From positions 62,001 through 126,000 of the forward strand of contig NZ_WHNP01000015.1 in assembly GCF_009362735.1 (NCBI RefSeq): DNA of 64,000 nucleotides. Reading direction: 5' to 3'. A program made the translations under genes and the position numbers. Positions 55,698-63,840 of this stretch are shown in pieces. Source of the DNA: Paraburkholderia franconis. GTDB lineage: Bacteria > Pseudomonadota > Gammaproteobacteria > Burkholderiales > Burkholderiaceae. Below the pieces are notes generated by a model that had not been told where the DNA came from, made no database searches, and saw nothing but the letters and a program-made list of their open reading frames with translations. Position 1 is the stretch's first letter. Each line of letters begins with the position of its first letter.

Positions 55698-56516
55698 ATG
55701 GCAGATAAACTAGACACGGCTTTCCTGAAACATCGAGCGTCCTTGATCCGGACGTCGTTGTTGCAATTGATTGCCGAAGCAGGGACGGGGCATCCCGCCA
55801 GTTCGTTGTCTTGCGTTGAGATTCTTGTTTCGCTTTACTACGGAACTCAGAATGTTAATCCGGAAAGTCCGCTTGCAAAAAGGGATATGGTCGTGTTGTC
55901 GAAAGGTCATGCGGTACCAGCGCTATACTCGATCCTGCTGGATCTCGGGATTCTCACCAGAAAGCCCAACGACCGGTTGAGAGCATATGGATGTCAGTTT
56001 CAGGGACATCCGGATACGCGTTTCACCACAGGCATCGATGTCAGTACAGGTTCACTTGGGCAGGGCCTGTCGATCGGCCTGGGCTATGTCCTTGGCACCA
56101 GAATGAAAGGTTCTGACAGGCGTGCGTTCGTGATTCTTGGCGACGGAGAATGTCAGGAAGGGCAAGTTTGGGAAGCGGCGCTGCTCGCCTCGGCACATAG
56201 TGCGAGAAATCTGTACGCCATCGTCGATTACAACAAGATTCAGCATGACGGTGCGATTGAGTGCATCGTTCCGCTCGAACCGTTCGTTGACAAGTGGAAT
56301 GCTTTTGGATGGCGGGTCCTTGAAGTAGACGGCCACGATTTCCGGCAGCTCGAACAGGCTCTGTCACACTCGCCCGACCCGCGCCCGACGGCGATCATTG
56401 CTCACACGATCAAGGGCAAGGGCGTTGGGTATATGGAAGGCAACTGGCAATGGCATTCGGTAGCTGACGCCGACCGTCTAAAGCGCGATTTCTCCGCGGG
56501 GATACTCAATGCGTGA
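55698..56516 (+). CDS. Transketolase-like, N-terminal (TPP-binding) subunit
   Basis: The 272-residue protein is the first half of a split transketolase. The TPP/Mg motif is GDGECQEGQVWEAALLASAH with the Asn in VDYNKIQ about 27 residues on; SKGHAVPALYSIL and FTTGIDVSTGSLGQGLSIGL are further transketolase blocks. The catalytic partner follows with an 8-bp overlap. It probably transfers a two-carbon ketol unit or makes an acyloin in this pathway; the substrates are unknown. Length and motifs suggest an intact enzyme. Confidence 0.85.
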   Translation: MADKLDTAFLKHRASLIRTSLLQLIAEAGTGHPASSLSCVEILVSLYYGTQNVNPESPLAKRDMVVLSKGHAVPALYSILLDLGILTRKPNDRLRAYGCQFQGHPDTRFTTGIDVSTGSLGQGLSIGLGYVLGTRMKGSDRRAFVILGDGECQEGQVWEAALLASAHSARNLYAIVDYNKIQHDGAIECIVPLEPFVDKWNAFGWRVLEVDGHDFRQLEQALSHSPDPRPTAIIAHTIKGKGVGYMEGNWQWHSVADADRLKRDFSAGILNA

Positions 56517-57444
56517 AGCCTTCTCGAACTCGTTGATCAGACTGGGGGCGGAACGTCAGGATCTCGTAGTGCTCGATGGTGACTGTTCGCACTCGACGCG
56601 AACCTATCGATTCCAGGACGCCTACCCGCAACGGTTCATCAATGCCGGGATCGCCGAACAGAACATGGTCGGCATGGCGGCGGGTATGGCAAAGGCTGGG
56701 CTGGTGCCGATCGTTTGCGGATTCGCCGCGATTATGGTGCACCGGGCGGCGGACCAACTGGTCCAGTCGCTCGCTTATGCCGGCACCAATGTGAAGCTCG
56801 TCGGCCACTATGCTGGCGTCACCGCGTCCTCCGAAGGCGCGCCGCATCACTCGATCGCCGATCTCGCGCTTGTTCGGTCCATCCCGAATATGACGATTCT
56901 GTGCCCGGCCGACGATGGCGAAGTCGAGAGCTGCCTACGGCAGGCGCTGGACATCACTGGGCCAGTGTACCTGCGCCTCGCGCGCAATCCGGTGCCCGTG
57001 CGGCCGGATGTGAGCTGGGTCATCCGCGACGGCTACCAGCAAACTCGCAGTGACGGCGGGATCGTCATTGTCAGCATCGGCGTCATGCTGGATGTAGCGG
57101 TCCAGACTGCCGCTCAATTGAATTCGCTCGGCGTCGTGACATCCGTCGTCGCCTTGCAGCGCCTAAAACCGCTGCCTCATGAGCTTTCAGAGGCCTTGGC
57201 GTCGGATCGTTGGTCGCTAATCGTGACGATCGAGGACCACAACGTAGTCGGTGGTCTCGGGGGCGCCATCGCGGAAGCAGTCGGGCACAAGGGGAAGCCG
57301 GTGTTGCGATACGGTATTGAAGACATGTTCACCCAGAGCGGTACCTACGATGAACTGTTGTCCGGCCTAAACCTTCGCGCTGCCGACATTGCCGGCAGCA
57401 TCGTGCACGCCGTCGAGGCGAGAGATGTCAAGGAGCCAATGTGA
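56509..57444 (+). CDS. Transketolase-like, C-terminal subunit
   Basis: The 311-residue second half has the pyrimidine-binding domain with the TPP-activating Glu in NAGIAEQNMVGMAAGMAKAG, HYAGVTASSEGAPHHSIADL, and a C-terminal domain (VTIEDHNVVGGLGGAIAEA). It pairs with the product of 55698-56516. Split transketolases of this type also occur in specialised metabolism. The stop overlaps the GTG of the enolase-like gene. Confidence 0.85.
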   Translation: MREAFSNSLIRLGAERQDLVVLDGDCSHSTRTYRFQDAYPQRFINAGIAEQNMVGMAAGMAKAGLVPIVCGFAAIMVHRAADQLVQSLAYAGTNVKLVGHYAGVTASSEGAPHHSIADLALVRSIPNMTILCPADDGEVESCLRQALDITGPVYLRLARNPVPVRPDVSWVIRDGYQQTRSDGGIVIVSIGVMLDVAVQTAAQLNSLGVVTSVVALQRLKPLPHELSEALASDRWSLIVTIEDHNVVGGLGGAIAEAVGHKGKPVLRYGIEDMFTQSGTYDELLSGLNLRAADIAGSIVHAVEARDVKEPM

Positions 57445-58706
57445 AGATCAGTTCGATAGAGTGCGCTGCAGTTCTAGACAGCAATGGACGCGGCGCCGTG
57501 GAAATCTGTCTCGGCTTCGAGCGCAATCATCTTCGTGGCAGCGCGATTGCGCCGCGAGGCTCAACCACCGGCGACTTTGAAGCGACGTTCTTCGAGGACG
57601 AGCGGCGGTCAGGGTTGGAGTCGGCGAGACCGGCAATCGAGTCCGCGAGTTTGCTGCTACCGTCGGCCTTGATCGGAAGAGAGTTTCGGACATTGAAGGA
57701 ATTCGACGCTGCATTGCGGGAAATAGACTCGTCGCCGCGGTTTCGCAAGCTTGGCGGAAACGTTGCGATTGCCGCGTCTCTTGCGTTCGCCAAAGGTCTG
57801 GCCGCGAGCAGGAGAATCCCTCTGTACCGGACGCTGACCGATGACGAAATCACGCACCTGCCATTGCCGATGTTCAACATAATTGACGGAGCGTCGATCG
57901 AAGGATCTGGTATCGGCGGTGTCGAATTTCTGCTGATTCCCGAAAACGGTCTGGACGTTCCGCGCGCGGTGCAAATGGGAATCGACGTTCGCAATGCCAT
58001 GCGAAGCTTGCTTGCCCGTCAAGGAATCGTGGCTGGAGATAGTCCGCAGGGAGCGCTGCTGCTCGCGTCAGCGGACTGCGAGTTTCCGCTGGCCTTGATA
58101 CTGGAGGCGGCTTCAGGGGCAGGCTACTCAGTGGGGACGGATTTTACGCTTGGCTTGGACCTGGCTGCTTCGGATTATTTCGACGGGGATGGACGCTACA
58201 CGTATCCGTGGCCGGCACTGGACAATGGCAACGAGGGCGCATCAGGCGAAAACCTGGATGCCTTGTGCGACGAATACAGCCGGTTGATATCGGCCTTTCA
58301 TATCTCGTTCATCGAGGATGGATTCGCGGAACGGGACGTTCGCGGCTGGAGATCGTTCCAGAAGCATCGCGGACAGGCTCGCATGGTCGCCGATGATTTG
58401 TGTGCCTCCAATTCGTGGCGTATCGACAGTGCTTGCACGGAGGGACTCATACAAGGCGTACTCGTTAAACCGAATCAGGTCGGCACATTAACAGGCGCGA
58501 TGGAGGCACTGGCAATGGGAAAAGGTCATGGCCTGCTGACTGTCGTGTCGCAGCGAAGTGGAGAAAACGACGACGATTCGATCACGCACCTTGCCCTTGC
58601 TGGCCGAGCCGACTATCTGAAATTCGGCGGCCCCGCCCGAATGGACCGCATTATCAAGCTGAACTCGCTGCTCAGGTTCGCACGCGGCGCCGCGCTACTC
58701 AGCTAG
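57441..58706 (+). CDS. Enolase-superfamily protein with altered active site
   Basis: The 421-residue protein aligns by eye with enolase along its length. Kept residues are the loop RGSTTG (40-44), E162 in VEFLL, metal ligands D240 (LDLAAS), E292 (IEDGFAE) and D318 (ADDL), catalytic base K343 (LVKPNQVGT), R372-S373 (QRSGEN) and K394 (YLKFGGPAR). Lost residues are the His of GGSH (I153 here), the Glu of GDEGG (S201) and the His of SHRSG (Q371). Glycolytic activity is therefore unlikely. In phosphinothricin biosynthesis an enolase homologue makes carboxyphosphonoenolpyruvate, so a phosphonate substrate is plausible. A GTG start overlaps the preceding stop. Confidence 0.8.
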   Translation: MKISSIECAAVLDSNGRGAVEICLGFERNHLRGSAIAPRGSTTGDFEATFFEDERRSGLESARPAIESASLLLPSALIGREFRTLKEFDAALREIDSSPRFRKLGGNVAIAASLAFAKGLAASRRIPLYRTLTDDEITHLPLPMFNIIDGASIEGSGIGGVEFLLIPENGLDVPRAVQMGIDVRNAMRSLLARQGIVAGDSPQGALLLASADCEFPLALILEAASGAGYSVGTDFTLGLDLAASDYFDGDGRYTYPWPALDNGNEGASGENLDALCDEYSRLISAFHISFIEDGFAERDVRGWRSFQKHRGQARMVADDLCASNSWRIDSACTEGLIQGVLVKPNQVGTLTGAMEALAMGKGHGLLTVVSQRSGENDDDSITHLALAGRADYLKFGGPARMDRIIKLNSLLRFARGAALLS

Positions 58707-58873
58707 CGATATTCCAGAGACGGAAGTGGAAACAGTGAAACATATCGTTTGCCGGGTGCCAGTCAAAAGCCGTGCTGCCGAACCGGTTCCGGGTGGGAGG
58801 TATGCAACGAACAGTACGTCAATCCTTCGGCCATGCATACGTGGGGTCTCAAGCCCGGACATCATGATCAGAT

Positions 58874-59230
58874 GTGACAAAGACGAGATCGCTCTATCAC
58901 GGTCACCGGTTCCCTGCGGCAGTCGTTAGCTGCGCGGTGAGTTGGTACTTCCGGTTTCAGCTGAGTTTGCGTGACATCGCAGAGTTGCTGTTCGAGCGCG
59001 GCGCCGTGGTCAGTTATGAAACGATCCGGCGTTGGTGCGATAAATTCGGCGCAGGCTTTGCACATCGCGTTAAAGCTGCTCGACGCAAACCGGGCGCAAC
59101 ATGGTACCTCGACGAGGTACTCGTGACGCCGCGCGGCGAACCATGGCTGCTGTAGCGTGTGGTCGACCAAGACGGCGTCGAACCCGACATTCCTTCTTCA
59201 GAAGCGGCGCGACAAGAACCGCGGCGAAAC
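58874..59230 (+). pseudogene. IS6-family transposase remnant 3
   Basis: From ATG 58874 the frame encodes MTKTRSLYHGHRFPAAVVSC, then FRFQLSLRDIAELLFERGAV and WCDKFGAGFAHRVKAARRK, a typical IS6 N-terminus. It meets a stop at 59153-59155, after which LLQKRRDKNRGET appears in another frame. It is a truncated, frame-shifted copy, on the same strand as remnants 1 and 2. Confidence 0.85.
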
Positions 59231-60102
59231 GTGGTATGAGCTTGATCAACCAGTGGTGTATGCTCGAGTGGTCGACCTCGATACACCGTTCGGCAGACTC
59301 AGCGAGAGCGCCACGTACGAGCGTCCTCATAGCAGGATCACGTGCAGCTGAAAATGGAGCCGCTTTGCCACTCTGTCAATACCGGCGAGTAACGTCCTCC
59401 GCGGTTTCTTCGTCTTTGCCATGGCGCTTGCCGTACCTTTCGATTCGAAATATTCTACTTGACTTCGGTAACGCGCCAGAGCCGTACGATGCGCGCATGC
59501 GCGACCGGCCCCCCGAAATCGAACGTGAACGCACTAACGAAGTGAAAATTGCGAGCGCTTGTCTTCGCTCAGTACCCGTTCCGCCTTCGGTCGCACCATA
59601 GGCATGTCCGCGAATACATACCGGCTAACAACGGAACAGAGCGCATTTCTCGGATGGGCGTGCATCAAGCTCGTGTCGTCCCAACACCAAAGGCGATCGT
59701 AGTGCTTTTGTTACACGATCGCGGATGCTTTGTCGCAAAGATGACATGACGATATCCGATGTGTACACAACGAATGCAGTGGGATAAATAGAAATGAAAA
59801 GCGCTGTATAGAATGCGGGCGCGCATGGCACGAAACCTGCAAGAACGCTGTTTGCACGGGCACGCTCCGGACAGTGAGAACTCGACAGCACGCGACAACT
59901 CGTTGTCCGCTGATCAACCTCGTCGACGATGATGTCAGCCAGCGGCGGATGGGAGGTCAACCTTAAGGACCGGATCGGCTGGCTCGAACGAAAGCGTTGC
60001 CGGACAACTAACGGTGTATGGAGTTCTCGGATATCTGCTGAAGACGCGACCGCGCAAAGCCTAAATCGCTGTTCCTGGCTGATAACAAAGGAGTTGAAGA
60101 AC
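59231..60102. other. Interval without a supported gene
   Basis: No open frame here shows a domain, a good start or protein-like composition. A long minus-strand frame at 59625-60221 runs antisense to the cupin gene and is not supported. Confidence 0.4.
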
Positions 60103-60516
60103 ATGCATTGTGATCGACCGAACCCGCCACCGCCGATGCGTAGCCTCGCTGATATGGGTACCGGTACCATACATTTCCGTCTCCCACGCGGTGTGCCATT
60201 ACCGGTCGGATTGTCATGCACGATAGTCTCATTTGAGCCCAGTGCCCGAACACACTGGCATATTCACCCGTTAGGCCAACGATTGTTCGTGACCGCGGGA
60301 TGTGGGTGGATGCAGTGTGAAGGCGAACCGATCGTGGCGATGCATCCTGGAGATATGGTCTGCATTGCGCGGAACCGAAAGCATTGGCACGGTGCGTCAC
60401 CATGGACCTCCGTGAGGCTGATTGCGCTCCACAAGGAGCATGACAGCAAATGTGTCGATTGGCTAAAACCGGTTACCGACGAGCAGTACTACGCCAGGCC
60501 GTCTCTCGACATCTGA
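60103..60516 (+). CDS. Small cupin-domain protein
   Basis: The 137-residue protein is a single cupin: the first metal motif is HWHIHPLGQRLFVTAGCGW and the second PGDMVCIARNRKHWHGASP. The pattern resembles the mandelonitrile-lyase/quercetinase-like small cupins. AAAGGAG lies 10 bases before the ATG at 60103; the frame extends to 59929 without a signal. It could be a pathway enzyme for the phosphonate block or an unrelated detoxification protein; it is separated from that operon by an IS6 relic and 900 bp. Confidence 0.75.
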   Translation: MHCDRPNPPPPMRSLADMGTGTIHFRLPRGVPLPVGLSCTIVSFEPSARTHWHIHPLGQRLFVTAGCGWMQCEGEPIVAMHPGDMVCIARNRKHWHGASPWTSVRLIALHKEHDSKCVDWLKPVTDEQYYARPSLDI

Positions 60517-60714
60517 CGGAGCGCGATGTTAGAGAATCGAAGGCACTTCCCCCTTCCCACGTCTGCGGCGGAAGCCGCAAATCGGCATCAACTGACTGCG
60601 TCGCAATAGTGGAATCAGGATGATTAAGCACATTACGATGACGATTACCTAAATCACCAGCGAATAGAACTGCGGACAACTATTCGATCTGTGTCGTCGA
60701 ATTTGATTTGCCCC

Positions 60715-61053
60715 ATGTGCATGGTTGTGGGCATGAAGGCAAGTGCCAGAGCCTGCATCGCACAACTACGGCCGCATCCACTTTGTGTTCGAAGCTGCCC
60801 CCCTTGATGGCGTCGGGCGCGTCATCGAGTTTGGCGTGATCAAGACGCCGCTATTTCAAGGACTACTAGGATCACCGCATGTTGCGGTGGACCGACGAGC
60901 CGTTCTATGCCTACGTGCGCGGCATCGATACGTCGGTGGTCAGGGTGTCCCGTTCAATCCAACCGCCGAGAACATGGCGCAGTGGCTGGTGACCGTGCTC
61001 GGCACTCGAAGTGCTGGAAGCCACCGACGTGCGGTTGGTGGAACTTCGAATTT
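60715..61053 (+). pseudogene. queD: queD (6-carboxytetrahydropterin synthase) remnant
   Basis: Pieces of QueD occur in successive frames: HNYGRIHFVFEAAPLDGVGR and VIEFGVIKT, then MLRWTDEPFYAYVRGIDTSV, then FNPTAENMAQWLVTVLG and finally TDVRLVELRI before a stop. At least three frameshifts and loss of both ends make it non-functional. It precedes queE, the normal order in preQ0 pathways. Confidence 0.7.
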
Positions 61054-61066
61054 AGGAGACACGCAA

Positions 61067-61774
61067 ATGCAGTGCGACGTACCGTCTGTAGCCGTGCCAC
61101 CCGTTGGCAGCTATCCCGTCAACGAGATTTTTGAGTCGTTACAGGGCGAAGGCAGCTTCACCGGCACACCTTCAGTGTTCGTCCGTCTGCAAGGGTGTCC
61201 GGTGGGTTGCGCGTGGTGTGACAGCAAGCACACGTGGCAGGTGATGCCGGAGCGAGAAATCAGTGTCGGGGCGATGGGCGAGAAAACCGGGCGGCCGTGC
61301 GACAGCTATGCGTGGTGTGACGTGCCGACGCTCGCGAACATTGTGCGGGCGGCAGACGCTGAGCACGTGGTCATCACGGGCGGCGAACCGTGCATGTACG
61401 ACCTGCGCCCGCTGATCGCGAAGCTCGAAGCGTGGCATCACCGTGTCCAGGTCGAAACCTCGGGCACTTACGTGCCGCTCGTCACGCCCAGCACCTTCGT
61501 CACCGCGAGCCCGAAGTACGGAATGCCAAGTGGACGCCCGGTGCTCGATGAGGCGCTGGCGCGTGCCAACGAGATCAAGTATCCGGTCGGCAAGCAGCGC
61601 GACATTGATATCGTGCTCGAGAGACTTGACCCGATCCAGCGCGCGCGCGGCACCCCGATCTGGTTGCAGCCGCTGAGTCTGTCGTCCCGCGCCACGGGCA
61701 TCTGCATGAAGGCGGCGCACCGCTACGGCTGGCGCGTCTCGTTGCAGACGAATAAGTTCATCAACATCAGGTAG
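61067..61774 (+). CDS. queE: 7-carboxy-7-deazaguanine synthase (QueE)
   Basis: The 235-residue radical-SAM protein has the small QueE start NEIFESLQGEGSFTGTPSVF, then VRLQGCPVGCAWCDSKHTW with the cluster cysteines C44, C48 and C51, and the ITGGEP motif for SAM binding. It would turn 6-carboxytetrahydropterin into CDG on the way to preQ0. TTAGGAG precedes the ATG at 61067. The nearby dead queD and the terminase fragment suggest a phage origin, where preQ0 genes serve DNA modification. Confidence 0.85.
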   Translation: MQCDVPSVAVPPVGSYPVNEIFESLQGEGSFTGTPSVFVRLQGCPVGCAWCDSKHTWQVMPEREISVGAMGEKTGRPCDSYAWCDVPTLANIVRAADAEHVVITGGEPCMYDLRPLIAKLEAWHHRVQVETSGTYVPLVTPSTFVTASPKYGMPSGRPVLDEALARANEIKYPVGKQRDIDIVLERLDPIQRARGTPIWLQPLSLSSRATGICMKAAHRYGWRVSLQTNKFINIR

Positions 61775-61781
61775 CATCATC

Positions 61782-61850
61782 ATGCCGGTCCGAGGAAGAA
61801 AGTCCAAGCCCACGGCGCTCAAGCTGATCGAGGGCATGCGTCACCCTGCC
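61782..61850 (+). pseudogene. Phage terminase small subunit, N-terminal fragment
   Basis: The start MPVRGRKSKPTALKLIEGMR is the N-terminus of P27-family terminase small subunits. The similarity ends within about 25 codons and the frame is lost. It indicates that queD-queE came with a prophage. The remaining bases to 62141 hold no further supported gene. Confidence 0.55.
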
Positions 61851-62141
61851 CAAGCGCCGCCGATGCTCCCGTCCAGGCATTCTGCCGTGCTCGTGTGGAC
61901 GAACGCGCCCGTGCGGGATGGAGAATCGCATCACGCACGAACATGAGCGGCTCGCCTAGGCCGTCCGCCGTGGCGCTCGCGATGGGCACGCAGTACGAGA
62001 TATCCGTTGAATTGCTACGATTCAGATTGATATGTAGTTTCGGTTTGGGCGTGGCATAGGATTTTACCTACCAGCACGGCGCCTGATACTTGGATGTGGT
62101 AATTCCATTGAATTGCATTTGTGAAAAAAGAAGGTGTACCG

Positions 62142-63017
62142 ATGAGAGCTTTGTCGATTTTTATTCTTCTGATAATCTATTTTCCTAGTAATGCGTGGAC
62201 GGCAGTCAACGATCGCCGCGTAGCGACTTGGAATCTCCAAGGCTCCAGCGCAAGCACCGAGAGTAAATGGAATTCAAATATTCGGATGGTGCTAGTTGGA
62301 AATCGAGATGATGGAGCGACATCCGATTCAAGGCGTATTGATGTTATGATGATACAGGAGGCTGGATCATTACCTGCATCAATCACGATTAATCCTCCAC
62401 TTCCATTGGATGGCCGGTTAGTGAACCCGGATCTAGTTGCCGCGCCTATAAACGAATATGTCTGGAATTTGGGTACCTCAAGAAGGCCAATCGATTACTA
62501 CGTTTATTTTTTGCGAGTCGATACTGGTGCCAACCGAGTAAATCTGGCTATTCTCAGTAAAGAAAAGGCTGCTCAAGTAATCTTGCTTAGACCGCGGGCT
62601 TGGAGTGGAGCAAGGCCAATACTGGGAATCAGACTCGGATCTGACTATTATTTCGGGATTCATGCCTTGGCAAACGGCGGAACGGATTCCGGAGCAATCG
62701 TTGCTCGAGTTTGGGAGTATTTTAATCAAAATCAGATATCGGACCAATGGTTGATTGCTGGTGATTTTAATCGCGAGCCCAATCAATTGCGCGAGCTCCT
62801 TCGGAGAAGCTATCCGCAAGAACATAGAAACGTGACTTTCCAGTATGAGGATCGGCCAACCCATAGAACAAGCGGCCGCAATCTAGATTATGGGATTGCC
62901 GGACGGCTGAACAATCCATCAGGCGGCCCTAATTTTGATTGCAACTTATTTACGCCGAGCCTAATAGGGCAGTTGGTATCAGATCATACTCCTGTTTTAC
63001 TTTGGCCGAAGAAATAG
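62142..63017 (+). CDS. cdtB: CdtB-like genotoxin subunit (DNase I-fold nuclease)
   Basis: The 291-residue protein has a signal peptide (MRALSIFILLIIYFPSNAWT) and then the CdtB sequence RVATWNLQGSSASTESKWN, with IQEAGSLPASI (E73), WNLGTSRRP, TGANRVNLAIL, FGIHALANGG (H174), IAGDFNREP (D208, N210), RNLDYGIAG (D249) and VSDHTPVLL (D281, H282). All catalytic residues of DNase-I-type CdtB are present. No CdtA, CdtC or typhoid-toxin subunit lies beside it. The DNA is AT-rich compared with its surroundings, and phage debris is adjacent. The ATG at 62142 has AAGAAGG upstream; a GTG at 62121 would add 7 residues. Confidence 0.9.
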   Translation: MRALSIFILLIIYFPSNAWTAVNDRRVATWNLQGSSASTESKWNSNIRMVLVGNRDDGATSDSRRIDVMMIQEAGSLPASITINPPLPLDGRLVNPDLVAAPINEYVWNLGTSRRPIDYYVYFLRVDTGANRVNLAILSKEKAAQVILLRPRAWSGARPILGIRLGSDYYFGIHALANGGTDSGAIVARVWEYFNQNQISDQWLIAGDFNREPNQLRELLRRSYPQEHRNVTFQYEDRPTHRTSGRNLDYGIAGRLNNPSGGPNFDCNLFTPSLIGQLVSDHTPVLLWPKK

Positions 63018-63089
63018 ACGAGTGAGAACGAAGACCGCGCGCAGCAGTTACTGTAATTGCAGGAAATCTCGTCAATGGTAATGATCCTA

Positions 63090-63322
63090 GGTGCAGGCGA
63101 TATCGACTGCCTGTTCTTTTGCGATCTGCAGAATGCCGGTGGCGAACGCATACGGGGTCACAAGCGTGATTGCACCGACGAACGCGCGATCGGTGACGAG
63201 CGCGGCGTCGTCGGCGCCATGATTCGCTAGGGCGGTTCCGTGCAGAGCAACGTGACCTTAGTGCCGAAGCGGTCCTGCGGCGCCGAAACAGGAGCCTGCT
63301 TGACGCAGACGACGATGTGCAT
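63090..63322 (-). pseudogene. Electron-transfer flavoprotein beta subunit remnant
   Basis: The minus strand begins MHIVVCVKQAP, the ETF-beta start, then reads out of frame; further on GADDAALVTDRAFVGAITLV, a conserved ETF-beta region, appears after a stop. The intervening part is deleted and the C-terminus absent. It is a decayed fragment. Confidence 0.65.
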
Positions 63323-63840
63323 GGCGGCACTCAGGGCCAAGCGGTGCGACATGTCGGCAACGATGCTCGCAGATTGTCGAGAGAGACGCGCTGGTGTCCG
63401 TCGACATCCTACGGTCTCCGCCGCGGGCGGGGACACGACGAAATTGTTGCAGTCTTGTTGCGACGGGCCTTGACAGACGGTGAGGAGGGTCGCCGCATTG
63501 TCATGCGGCACGGCTTCCGTTGCCGAAGATATTGGAAGAGGCGAGAAGCGTCTGAGGATTTGCAGGCGGCTGACATTCGCAACCTTCTGGTCGAACGCGA
63601 TGCCAAAGAATTGCAGTACATCCTCGGTCGATCAGTCCTTGCATTTCTAGCAGAGTCCCTATTGGAAGAACGCAAAGGCTTCGTAGGTCGAAAATGGATC
63701 GAGCACGACAAGGACATCGGCAAAGTGTGCACGCTGCGCGCCGCGTTGTTGCGCACAGCGCGTTACTCGGCCCGGCGGGCATCAAGACCAGCAGGCGCGA
63801 CAAGCGGGCATCGAACTCTTCAAACCTCATCGCTCGCCTT
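63323..63840. other. Interval without a supported gene
   Basis: Open frames on both strands lack recognisable domains. The plus-strand frame over 63317-63904 has no clear start and is antisense to the edge gene. Confidence 0.35.

Noticed and set aside
55698..57444. Transketolase pair as ordinary central metabolism
   Set aside because: Tight overlap with pepM-side genes and the enolase-like gene argues for a dedicated pathway role, although primary function cannot be strictly excluded.
57441..58706. Housekeeping enolase
   Set aside because: Three active-site residues of glycolytic enolases are replaced, and the gene is in a specialised operon.
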